Shown: one piece after another, positions 1 through 5,300 of the stretch
Layout: each line of letters starts with the position of its first letter
Position numbering within the stretch: the stretch's first letter is position 1
Assembly (NCBI GenBank): GCA_905205995.1
Contig: CAJLFU010000076.1
Coordinates: forward strand, 1 to 5,315
Direction of reading: 5' to 3'
From: an uncultured Haemophilus sp.
GTDB taxonomy: Bacteria > Pseudomonadota > Gammaproteobacteria > Enterobacterales > Pasteurellaceae
Length of the DNA: 5,315 nt
Program-made: the position numbers and the translations under genes
Notes under the pieces: model-generated
The model's database searches: none
Told to the model about the DNA's origin: nothing
The model's input: the letters and a program-made list of their open reading frames with translations, nothing else

Positions 1-1293
1 CATATTAATGGGCAGCACGCTTCACAATTGTTATTGAAAAATGACTATCAGCTTCAGTTGGTGGATACATTTGCACATCACAATGATTTGCTCGCACAAA
101 TGCGAGAAGATTATCGAGCATGGAAAAATCTTCAAACGCAAGTTAAAAATTTCCAACAAAAAGTTGCCGAAAATGAAGCGAAGAAACAACTTTTACAATA
201 TCAGGTAGAAGAGTTGGATGAGTTTGCCCTTCGTCCAAATGAATATTTAGAATTAGAAGAGGATCAACGTCGTCTATCAAACAGCGAGCAGCTGACACAG
301 TTATCACAATCAGCCTTACAGCTACTCAGCGAAAATGAGACGGTGAGTATCGATTCTATGCTTTATCGTGCGACACAGTATATTGATGAATTAAGTGAGT
401 TAGATCCTCGATATGTTTCCGTTCAAACCATGTTGAATGATGCACTTATCCAAGTGCAAGAGGCGACAAGTGAAGTCCAACATCTTGCATCTCATATTGA
501 GCAAGATCCGATGTTATTACAAGAGATTGAACAACGTCTAGGTCAAGCTTTACAACTTGCACGCAAGCACAATGTGAAACCTGAAGAGTTGGTGGAGTGG
601 CATCAAAAATTAAAAGCAGAATTGACCGCACTTTTAGATTTTTCAGAAAGTGAAGAACGTCTAATTCTGGAAGAAAAAGCTGCCTTTGAGAAAATGAAAA
701 ATACGGCAAAACAATTACATGAAAGCCGTAGCCAAGCTGCAGAGAAATTAGCACAACAGGTTACACATTCTATCAAAGGGCTTGCAATGGAAAATGCAGA
801 ATTTTTCATTGAAGTGAATTCAGATTTAAATAAAGTTGCGGCAAATGGGGCAGATAATATCGTCTTTACTTTACGCAGTAATTTAGGGCAACAGGCACAA
901 CCGCTAGCAAAAGTAGCATCAGGTGGTGAATTGTCTCGTATTTCATTAGCGATTCAAGTCTTAACGTCTGATCAATCGGCGATTCCAACGTTAATCTTTG
1001 ATGAAGTGGATGTTGGGATTAGTGGGAAAACGGCGAGCGTAGTGGGTAAATTATTGCGTCAATTAGGTGATAAATGCCAAGTACTTTGTGTGACTCATTT
1101 ACCACAAGTAGCATGTCACGGGCATCATCAATTTAATGTTGAGAAATTTACCGTTGATGATAAAACAGAAACTAAAATGACCGCACTTTCTCAAGAAGAG
1201 CGCGTTCCCGCTCTTGCAAGATTGCTCGGTGGCAGTGAAATTACGGATCTTGCCTTGGCGAATGCACAGGAGATGCTAGATTTAGTCAAGTAG
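1..1293 (+). CDS. recN: DNA repair protein RecN, 5'-truncated by window edge
   Basis: RecN is a cytoplasmic SMC-like ATPase that acts in recombinational repair of double-strand breaks. The frame is open from base 1, giving 430 visible residues, and the first ones (HINGQHASQLL) match the IHGQH segment near residue 125 of E. coli RecN (553 aa). About 125 N-terminal residues, including Walker A, therefore lie upstream; the TTG at 28 is not the start. Visible residues 40-270 are rich in Glu, Gln, Lys and Leu, as expected for the coiled-coil arms. The C-terminal ATPase lobe shows the ABC signature ASGGELSR (A at 916), Walker B TLIFDEVD (from 988) and the H-switch CVTHLPQVA (His at 1096). The ending LARLLGGSEIT also fits RecN. 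No break is seen. In enterobacteria recN is LexA-controlled, but its promoter is outside this window. Two uptake signals lie inside the gene. No convincing terminator follows it. Confidence 0.96.
   Translation, partial: HINGQHASQLLLKNDYQLQLVDTFAHHNDLLAQMREDYRAWKNLQTQVKNFQQKVAENEAKKQLLQYQVEELDEFALRPNEYLELEEDQRRLSNSEQLTQLSQSALQLLSENETVSIDSMLYRATQYIDELSELDPRYVSVQTMLNDALIQVQEATSEVQHLASHIEQDPMLLQEIEQRLGQALQLARKHNVKPEELVEWHQKLKAELTALLDFSESEERLILEEKAAFEKMKNTAKQLHESRSQAAEKLAQQVTHSIKGLAMENAEFFIEVNSDLNKVAANGADNIVFTLRSNLGQQAQPLAKVASGGELSRISLAIQVLTSDQSAIPTLIFDEVDVGISGKTASVVGKLLRQLGDKCQVLCVTHLPQVACHGHHQFNVEKFTVDDKTETKMTALSQEERVPALARLLGGSEITDLALANAQEMLDLVK
625..633 (-). repeat. DNA uptake signal sequence (USS) in recN
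   Basis: ACCGCACTT on the + strand is an exact complement of the Haemophilus-type uptake core AAGTGCGGT, followed by a T-rich flank. It is read in the recN frame as Thr-Ala-Leu, inside the predicted coiled-coil region. Such sites promote uptake of DNA from the same species by competent Pasteurellaceae. Confidence 0.9.
1180..1188 (-). repeat. DNA uptake signal sequence (USS) in recN
   Basis: This is a second exact ACCGCACTT core in recN, again read as Thr-Ala-Leu (context MTALS). It lies in a poorly conserved stretch between the H-switch and the C-terminal LARLLGGSE motif, where an uptake site can be tolerated. Confidence 0.9.
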
Positions 1294-1389
1294 GCGAATG
1301 ACATCTTATTGTTTAGAGCATAAATGATCTGAATTTCATCAGAAAACTCATCTTCTTATCACATTTCAAAAAATACTTGATGGAAGTGC

Positions 1390-1417
1390 TTGCTTATTAG
1401 CCAAAAATACGTATTAT
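1390..1417 (+). promoter_or_regulatory. Probable metK promoter
   Basis: A -35-like TTGCTT (1390-1395, 3 of 6 consensus bases) is followed after 16 bases by TATTAT (1412-1417, 5 of 6 of the -10 consensus). The predicted transcription start near 1424 falls inside the met boxes, which is the expected arrangement for MetJ repression. The -35 is weak, so the assignment rests on the -10 and on the operator position. Confidence 0.6.
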
Positions 1418-1441
1418 AGACGTCTATACGTCAATACATCC
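1418..1441 (+). promoter_or_regulatory. MetJ operator: consecutive met boxes
   Basis: AGACGTCT at 1418-1425 is a perfect copy of the 8-base met box bound by the methionine repressor MetJ with S-adenosylmethionine as corepressor. It is followed in exact 8-base register by ATACGTCA (1426-1433, 6 of 8) and ATACATCC (1434-1441, 5 of 8). MetJ binds cooperatively to two or more adjacent boxes, so a strong box next to weaker ones is a credible operator. It begins directly after the -10 element and ends just before the ribosome-binding site, so bound repressor would block initiation of metK. MetK makes the corepressor, so this would be a feedback loop. That a MetJ is encoded elsewhere in the genome is inferred. 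Confidence 0.85.
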
Positions 1442-1456
1442 AAAAGAAGAGAACTT

Positions 1457-2611
1457 ATGTCTAGCTATTTATTTACTTCTGAATCAGTTTCAGAAGGACA
1501 TCCAGATAAAATTGCCGATCAAATTTCTGATGCGGTACTTGATGAAATTTTAAAACAAGATCCTAAAGCTCGCGTAGCTTGTGAAACCTACGTTAAAACA
1601 GGGATGGCGTTAGTGGGTGGAGAAATTACCACTTCTGCATGGGTTGATATTGAAAACCTTACTCGCCAAGTGATTTGTGATATTGGCTATAAACACTCAG
1701 AAATGGGTTTTGATGGCAATTCTTGTGCGGTATTAAATGCGATTGGCAAACAGTCATCGGATATTAATCAAGGTGTGGATCGTGAGAACCCATTGGATCA
1801 AGGTGCGGGTGACCAAGGGATCATGTTTGGTTATGCAACAAATGAAACCGAAGTCTTGATGCCAGCCGCGATTACTTATGCGCATCGTTTAATGGAAAAA
1901 CAAGCGGAAGTACGTAAAAGCGGTAAACTAGCCTGGTTACGCCCTGATGCGAAAAGCCAAGTCACTTTAAAATACGAAGATAACAAAATCGTGGGTGTAG
2001 ATGCGGTAGTGCTTTCTACACAACATAGTGAAGAAGTGTCACAAAAAGAAATTTACGAAGGCGTAATGGAAGAAATCATCAAGCCAATTTTGCCAAGTGA
2101 ATGGTTATCTCAACAAACAAAATATTTCATTAACCCAACCGGTCGTTTTGTGATTGGTGGCCCAATGGGCGACTGTGGTTTAACGGGTCGTAAAATCATT
2201 GTCGATACATACGGTGGCGCGGCTCGTCATGGTGGTGGCGCATTCTCTGGTAAAGATCCATCAAAAGTAGACCGTTCAGCTGCTTATGCTGCACGTTATG
2301 TGGCCAAAAATATTGTTGCAGCAGGTCTTGCAGATCGTTGTGAAATTCAACTTTCTTATGCAATTGGCGTGGCAGAGCCAACCTCTATCATGGTAGAAAC
2401 CTTTGGTACAGGAAAAGTATCAAACGAAGTATTAGTTAAGTTAGTGCGTGAATTCTTCGATTTACGTCCTTATGGTTTAATTAAAATGTTAAATTTAATT
2501 CAACCAATCTATCGCCAAACTGCCGCGTATGGACACTTCGGCCGTGAACAATTCCCATGGGAAAAAGTGGATCGTGCTGAAGAATTGCGAGCTGCAGCCG
2601 GTCTTAAATAA
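1457..2611 (+). CDS. metK: S-adenosylmethionine synthetase (methionine adenosyltransferase)
   Basis: MetK is a cytoplasmic tetrameric enzyme that makes S-adenosylmethionine from methionine and ATP, releasing phosphate and diphosphate. The product is 384 residues, the same length as E. coli MetK. It contains the N-terminal GHPDK (residues 14-18), the ATP-binding GAGDQG motif (116-121) and the glycine-rich GGGAFSGKD loop (259-267). Cys90 and Cys240, known in the E. coli enzyme, are both present. The ATG at 1457 is preceded by a purine-rich ribosome-binding site (AGAAGAG, about 1445-1451) and gives the family N-terminus (SYLFTSESVSEGHPDK), so the start is secure. The gene is a single unit: its own promoter with met boxes lies upstream and a rho-independent terminator downstream. 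There is no sign of damage, and no uptake signal occurs in it. Confidence 0.98.
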   Translation: MSSYLFTSESVSEGHPDKIADQISDAVLDEILKQDPKARVACETYVKTGMALVGGEITTSAWVDIENLTRQVICDIGYKHSEMGFDGNSCAVLNAIGKQSSDINQGVDRENPLDQGAGDQGIMFGYATNETEVLMPAAITYAHRLMEKQAEVRKSGKLAWLRPDAKSQVTLKYEDNKIVGVDAVVLSTQHSEEVSQKEIYEGVMEEIIKPILPSEWLSQQTKYFINPTGRFVIGGPMGDCGLTGRKIIVDTYGGAARHGGGAFSGKDPSKVDRSAAYAARYVAKNIVAAGLADRCEIQLSYAIGVAEPTSIMVETFGTGKVSNEVLVKLVREFFDLRPYGLIKMLNLIQPIYRQTAAYGHFGREQFPWEKVDRAEELRAAAGLK

Positions 2612-2631
2612 GTAAATAAAATGTGTATGAT

Positions 2632-2656
2632 AAAAACCGCTAAATTAGCGGTTTTT
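2632..2656 (+). terminator. Rho-independent terminator after metK
   Basis: The stem CCGCTA (2637-2642) pairs with TAGCGG (2646-2651) around a 3-base loop. It is flanked by five A's on the left and five T's on the right, so the A/T arms can extend the stem and the element could work in both directions. It begins 20 bases after the metK stop and should isolate metK from sprT. Confidence 0.92.
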
Positions 2657-2667
2657 GTTTACTTAAC

Positions 2668-3180
2668 ATGATGATGTCATCTCAAACTCAGTTTCGGCAT
2701 TTAAAAATGCAGGTACAGCGCAAACTTGCAGAAACATTACAACTGGCTGAAAATCACTTTCAACGGAAATTTCCTATTCCGACAATCAGTTATGACTTGC
2801 GAGGCGTAAAGGCTGGCGTTGCATACTTGCAGAAAAATGAGATTAAATTTAACCGCACTTTACTACTCGAGAACTCAGATGAATTTATTCGTCAGGTGGT
2901 TCCACACGAATTAGCCCACCTTATTGTGTATCAAGTATTTGGGCGAGTGAAACCGCATGGACAGGAATGGCAAGAGGTGATGACGCAGTTATTCAATCTT
3001 CCGGCTGATACTTGCCATCAATTCGATGTGGAAAGTGTACAGGGGAAAATGTTTGTTTATCAATGCGAATGTCAGACCCATTATTTAACGATTCGTCGGC
3101 ATAATCGCATTCAACGCGATAAAATTGCCTATTTATGTCGAAAATGTCAGGGAAAATTGGTTTTTCATAGTGAAAATTAA
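2668..3180 (+). CDS. sprT: SprT family zinc metalloprotease
   Basis: SprT proteins are predicted cytoplasmic zinc metalloproteases related to the eukaryotic Spartan/SPRTN protease, which digests DNA-protein crosslinks; the bacterial role is poorly defined. The 170 residues match E. coli SprT (about 165 aa) throughout. The HExxH site is HELAH at residues 80-84 inside VVPHELAHLIVYQVFGRV, with a likely third zinc ligand His97 in KPHGQEW. A C-terminal zinc ribbon is formed by C133-x-C135 and C157-x-x-C160, separated by the conserved LTIRRHNR segment. Three ATG codons stand in a row (2668, 2671, 2674) with no clear Shine-Dalgarno sequence, so the exact start is uncertain by one or two residues. 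The gene starts 11 bases after the metK terminator. A possible -10, TATGAT (2626-2631), lies before the hairpin but lacks a good -35. Confidence 0.93.
   Translation: MMMSSQTQFRHLKMQVQRKLAETLQLAENHFQRKFPIPTISYDLRGVKAGVAYLQKNEIKFNRTLLLENSDEFIRQVVPHELAHLIVYQVFGRVKPHGQEWQEVMTQLFNLPADTCHQFDVESVQGKMFVYQCECQTHYLTIRRHNRIQRDKIAYLCRKCQGKLVFHSEN
2852..2860 (-). repeat. DNA uptake signal sequence (USS) in sprT
   Basis: This is an exact ACCGCACTT core inside sprT. It is read in a different frame from the other intragenic copies, as Asn-Arg-Thr-Leu, at the conserved segment just before LLLENS. E. coli SprT has a comparable Asn-Pro-Val-Leu there, so the uptake site has been fitted into a conserved part of the enzyme. 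Confidence 0.9.
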
Positions 3181-3189
3181 TGAGTGCTG

Positions 3190-3198
3190 TGATATATT
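3190..3198 (+). promoter_or_regulatory. Extended -10 promoter of the porin gene
   Basis: TGATATATT combines a TGn extension (3190-3192) with a -10 hexamer TATATT (3193-3198, 5 of 6 matches). No good -35 lies at the right distance, as is usual for extended -10 promoters. It sits 10 bases after the sprT stop and 35 bases before the porin ATG, so the porin need not depend on sprT transcription. Confidence 0.55.
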
Positions 3199-3233
3199 CG
3201 TAATGTTTTCAATCAAATAACAGGGGTTATCCA

Positions 3234-3752
3234 ATGAAAAAATCATTATTAGCTATCGTTGTCGGTGCATTAGCGGTTGCTTCAACTGCAAATGCGGGTT
3301 TATATGCGGAAGGCGATCTCGGTCTTTCAAAAACTAAATTAAGCAATGGTGGTTCAAGCAAAACTAAAGTTGAACCTCGTGTTGCAGTGGGTTACAAATT
3401 AGGTAATATGCGTGTAGCAGGTGATTATACTCATCACGGTAACTTCCAAGGTACTAAAGTTCAAGGTTTAGGTGCGACAGTATTCTATGACTTCGATACC
3501 AACTCTCAAATTGAACCTTATGTTGGTGCTCGTCTTGCGGCAAACCGTTTCAAATTTGAAGAACGTGCGGATCAACGCTATAAAAGCTCTTCTGAAACCA
3601 AAGTGGGTTATGGTGTAGTTGCGGGCGCTAAATATAAATTAGCAGAAAAAGTGTATGCAAACGGTGGTTTAGAATATAACCGTTTAGGCAGCTTTGACGA
3701 TACTAAAGTGAATAACTATGGCGCTAAAGTGGGCGTAGGTTACGAATTCTAA
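3234..3752 (+). CDS. Opacity (Opa) family outer-membrane beta-barrel protein
   Basis: The product is a 172-residue predicted outer-membrane protein. It begins with a clear Sec signal peptide: MKK, a hydrophobic stretch at residues 4-17, and a likely signal-peptidase cut after Ala-Asn-Ala (residues 19-21). The mature part opens GLYAEGDLGLSKTK, has short alternating strands (for example VAVGYKLG, GATVFYDF, VGYGVVAGAKYKL) separated by polar loops, and ends GVGYEF with a C-terminal Phe, the usual recognition signal for barrel assembly. Its length fits an eight-stranded barrel of the Opa/OmpX size class. In Neisseria, Opa proteins are adhesins; the role of Haemophilus homologues is less clear. AGGGG (3222-3226) lies 7 bases before the ATG. 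Codon use is strongly biased to common codons, suggesting high expression. Unlike neisserial opa, there is no CTCTT repeat tract in the signal-peptide region, so slippage-based phase variation is not indicated. Confidence 0.88.
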   Translation: MKKSLLAIVVGALAVASTANAGLYAEGDLGLSKTKLSNGGSSKTKVEPRVAVGYKLGNMRVAGDYTHHGNFQGTKVQGLGATVFYDFDTNSQIEPYVGARLAANRFKFEERADQRYKSSSETKVGYGVVAGAKYKLAEKVYANGGLEYNRLGSFDDTKVNNYGAKVGVGYEF

Positions 3753-3765
3753 TTTCCCTTTTGAA

Positions 3766-3774
3766 AAGTGCGGT
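3766..3774 (+). repeat. DNA uptake signal sequence (USS), + orientation
   Basis: This is an exact AAGTGCGGT core, the only one in the window on the + strand. It forms the left arm of the terminator after the porin gene. Confidence 0.93.
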
Positions 3775-3782
3775 TGATTTTC

Positions 3783-3791
3783 ACCGCACTT
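3783..3791 (-). repeat. DNA uptake signal sequence (USS), right arm of terminator
   Basis: This is an exact ACCGCACTT core, 8 bases after its inverted partner. The pair forms the terminator stem. Confidence 0.93.
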
Positions 3792-3830
3792 TTTTTGTGG
3801 GATGTAAAAGTTTGTATCGTGTTAATCTAT

Positions 3831-3859
3831 TTGTGATTAATTCATGTAGTAGTTAAAAT
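3831..3859 (+). promoter_or_regulatory. Probable promoter of the yffB-like gene
   Basis: TTGTGA (3831-3836, 4 of 6) and TAAAAT (3854-3859, 5 of 6) are separated by the ideal 17 bases. Transcription would start near 3866, about 42 bases before the ATG at 3908. The -10 lies at the left foot of the hairpin at 3855-3887, so the new transcript would carry only the right arm of that hairpin. Confidence 0.55.
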
Positions 3860-3889
3860 CCTCGTTCTAAATGAAATCGAGGATTTTTT
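3855..3889 (+). terminator. Second rho-independent terminator upstream of yffB
   Basis: AAAATCCTCG (3855-3864) is perfectly complementary to CGAGGATTTT (3878-3887), with a 13-base loop that can pair further through TTC/GAA, and T's run to 3889. It lies 62 bases downstream of the uptake-signal terminator. It may be a back-up for the porin transcript, or end a short RNA starting in 3797-3854, although no separate RNA gene is evident there. Confidence 0.75.
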
Positions 3890-3907
3890 ATTTTTAGAGG
3901 TGAGAAT

Positions 3908-4252
3908 ATGATTATCGTTTATGGCATTAAAAACTGCGATACGGTGAAAAAAGCATTGAAGTGGCTAACTGAACATAATATTCAACATAAATTACATGAT
4001 TATCGTGTGGATGGATTAGATACTCAATTCTTACAACAAGCAGAAGCCCAATTTGGTTGGGAAAATTTAGTCAATAAACGTAGTACGACTTGGCGTAATC
4101 TTGATGAAAATGTGAAAAATACACTCTCGAAATCTACCGCACTTTCCGTATTAGCTGAAAATCCAACGTTAATCAAACGCCCGATTATTTTGCAAGATGG
4201 TAAGGCATTGATTGGCTTCAACGAAAAAGAATATATTGCAGCATTTAAGTAG
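3908..4252 (+). CDS. yffB: ArsC/Spx-fold protein, YffB type
   Basis: The 114-residue protein belongs to the arsenate-reductase (ArsC/Spx/YffB) branch of the thioredoxin fold and matches E. coli YffB (about 118 aa): it opens with YGIKNCDTVKKA, carries HDYRVDGLD at residues 30-38, TTWRNLDE at 60-67 and the IKRPI segment at 89-93. Cys10 is the single conserved cysteine at the ArsC active-site position, and Arg91 in KRP is the usual anion-binding residue. YffB has no proven substrate; it lacks good arsenate reductase activity, and a glutathione-linked role has been suggested. The start is well supported: GAGGTGA (3897-3903) is an excellent Shine-Dalgarno match. In E. coli yffB is followed directly by dapE. 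Here the next genes are the tandem membrane proteins, with no terminator between, so read-through into them is possible. Confidence 0.93.
   Translation: MIIVYGIKNCDTVKKALKWLTEHNIQHKLHDYRVDGLDTQFLQQAEAQFGWENLVNKRSTTWRNLDENVKNTLSKSTALSVLAENPTLIKRPIILQDGKALIGFNEKEYIAAFK
4136..4144 (-). repeat. DNA uptake signal sequence (USS) in yffB
   Basis: This is an exact ACCGCACTT core read as Thr-Ala-Leu (context STALS), in the variable helix-rich middle of the protein. It is the last uptake signal in the window; none follows in the 1.17 kb to the end. Confidence 0.9.
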
Positions 4253-4746
4253 TATTAAAGTAGAGAATTTATTTTTACTTGTTTATCTACTTATTAGAAC
4301 TACTAATTTTGATTAAAAAAGGAAATATAAAAATGAATAATGAACAACAAAATGAACAGCAAAAAGCTATACGACGTTTTTTTATTGGGAGTTTTTTTAT
4401 TGCATTATTATGCGCAGTCGTCGTTGATTTATTTCTTGCTTCAATGGATGGCAGCTCATCAGATGACGTGGTATGGGTATTTTTTTATACTTTTTTTATC
4501 GTATTTATACCTAGTGCGATTACAACGTTTGTTTTTTACATCACTCAGGAAAAAGCAAGTAGCTACTATTCGCGGTATTTGTTACTGGCACTTTTGATGC
4601 CGCCCTTTTTAATTCCACTCCTGGCCACATTATTCGATTTGATTTATTTAAACAGTTGGCATGATGCTATTGATACGCTTGTAGAGTATTATCTAACGCA
4701 CGGTATTTTGGCTTGTATATTGGGAGTAGTTCAACTGGTATTAGCA
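4253..4746 (+). repeat. Tandem duplication, copy 1
   Basis: This unit matches 4801-5282. The likeness begins right after the yffB stop (TATTAAAGT at 4253 and again at 4801), continues with small indels through the leader (TTATCT, CTTATTAGA, TAATTTT), becomes nearly exact from 4318, and holds through codon 138 of the reading frame. From 4318 to 4526 only one base differs (4352); from 4527 to 4746 I count 17 differences. Confidence 0.9.
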
Positions 4747-4782
4747 CAAGCGTGTTTTATAAAAATATGGGACGCACAGTAA
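4333..4782 (+). CDS. Unknown four-helix membrane protein, copy 1
   Basis: I do not recognise this family. The likely start is the ATG at 4333, preceded by AAGGA (4319-4323) at good spacing; an ATG at 4279 in the same frame lacks a ribosome-binding site and its extra codons are not kept as an open extension in copy 2. The 149-residue product has a polar Gln/Asn-rich N-terminus (MNNEQQNEQQKAIRR) and four hydrophobic segments at about residues 16-37, 47-70, 82-106 and 116-141. Positive charges at residues 11-15 and 74-81 and acidic loops at 38-46 and 107-118 predict both ends in the cytoplasm. There is no signal peptide, enzyme motif or cysteine pair. TM3 carries a conspicuous MPPFLIP proline pattern. 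The 80-base gap after yffB has no terminator, so co-transcription is possible. The C-terminal tail (QACFIKIWDAQ) differs from that of copy 2. Confidence 0.8.
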   Translation: MNNEQQNEQQKAIRRFFIGSFFIALLCAVVVDLFLASMDGSSSDDVVWVFFYTFFIVFIPSAITTFVFYITQEKASSYYSRYLLLALLMPPFLIPLLATLFDLIYLNSWHDAIDTLVEYYLTHGILACILGVVQLVLAQACFIKIWDAQ

Positions 4783-4800
4783 CCGCTTAACCTTGTTTTT

Positions 4801-5282
4801 TATTAAAGTTGGAGGTTTTCTTATCTGCTTATTAGAGTTATTAATTTTATTTGAAAGGAAATATAAAAATGAATAATGAACAACAAAGTGAACAGCAAAA
4901 AGCTATACGACGTTTTTTTATTGGGAGTTTTTTTATTGCATTATTATGCGCAGTCGTCGTTGATTTATTTCTTGCTTCAATGGATGGCAGCTCATCAGAT
5001 GACGTGGTATGGGTATTTTTTTATACTTTTTTTATCGTATTTATACCTAGTGCGATTACAACATTTGTTTTTTACATCACTCAGGAAAAAGCAAGTAACT
5101 ACTATTCACGGTATTTGGTACTGGCACTTTTGATGCCGCCCTTTTTAATTCCGATCTTGGCCACATTATTCGATTTGATTTATTTAAACAGTGGGCATAA
5201 TGCGATTGATATGCTTGTGGAGTATTATCTAGCGTACGGTATTTGGGCTTGTATATTGGCAGTAGTTCAACTGGTATTGGCA
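4801..5282 (+). repeat. Tandem duplication, copy 2
   Basis: This is the second unit of the direct repeat described for 4253-4746. The offset is 548 bases at the left edge and 536 bases across the coding part, so the leaders differ by small insertions or deletions. After codon 138 the two copies no longer align well. Confidence 0.9.
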
Positions 5283-5300
5283 GCAATATGCTTGCCATAA
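4869..5300 (+). CDS. Unknown four-helix membrane protein, copy 2
   Basis: This is the 143-residue paralogue of the preceding gene, with the same start context: AAAGGA (4854-4859) and an identical leader into ATG 4869. Over residues 1-138, 127 are identical (92%). The substitutions are N7S, S77N, L84V, L96I, W109G, D111N, T115M, T122A, H123Y, L126W and G131A, so seven of eleven fall in residues 109-131, the predicted second outer loop and the last helix. It ends in AICLP and is six residues shorter than copy 1. The reading frame is intact, so it is probably a functional gene rather than a decaying copy. The gap from copy 1 (86 bases) has no clear terminator; co-expression is plausible. The function is unknown. 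Confidence 0.8.
   Translation: MNNEQQSEQQKAIRRFFIGSFFIALLCAVVVDLFLASMDGSSSDDVVWVFFYTFFIVFIPSAITTFVFYITQEKASNYYSRYLVLALLMPPFLIPILATLFDLIYLNSGHNAIDMLVEYYLAYGIWACILAVVQLVLAAICLP

Larger units (their letters stand above)
3764..3796 (+). terminator. Terminator made of two inverted uptake signals
   Basis: AAAAGTGCGGT (3764-3774) and ACCGCACTTTT (3783-3793) form an 11-base perfect stem around an 8-base loop, followed by T's to 3796. It starts 11 bases after the porin stop. The stem consists of two complete uptake cores (+ strand 3766-3774, - strand 3783-3791) with their A/T flanks. Inverted uptake-signal pairs used as terminators are well known in Haemophilus. Confidence 0.93.

Noticed and set aside
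1329..1344. Inverted repeat TCTGA/TCAGA after recN as a terminator
   Set aside because: It is only 5 base pairs, AT-rich, and has no T tract after it.
1384..1392. AAGTGCTTG before metK as an uptake signal
   Set aside because: It matches the 9-base core at only 7 positions and fails in the essential central GCGG part.
3234..3300. Phase-variable repeat tract in the porin signal peptide, as in neisserial opa genes
   Set aside because: No tandem pentamer or other simple repeat is present; the signal peptide is encoded by ordinary codons.
3831..3846. CRP or FNR site at TTGTGATTAATTCATG
   Set aside because: The TGTGA half has no matching second half-site, and the FNR inverted repeat is absent. 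It is better read as a -35 region.
4279..4332. Upstream in-frame ATG extending membrane gene copy 1 by 18 residues
   Set aside because: There is no Shine-Dalgarno before 4279. The ATG at 4333 has one and matches the start of copy 2.
4340..4597. 85-codon hydrophobic frame overlapping membrane gene copy 1 (and 4876-5133 in copy 2)
   Set aside because: It lies wholly inside the main frame, starts 7 bases after the main ATG with no ribosome site of its own, and its conservation follows from the nearly identical DNA. It is kept only as part of the T-tract finding.
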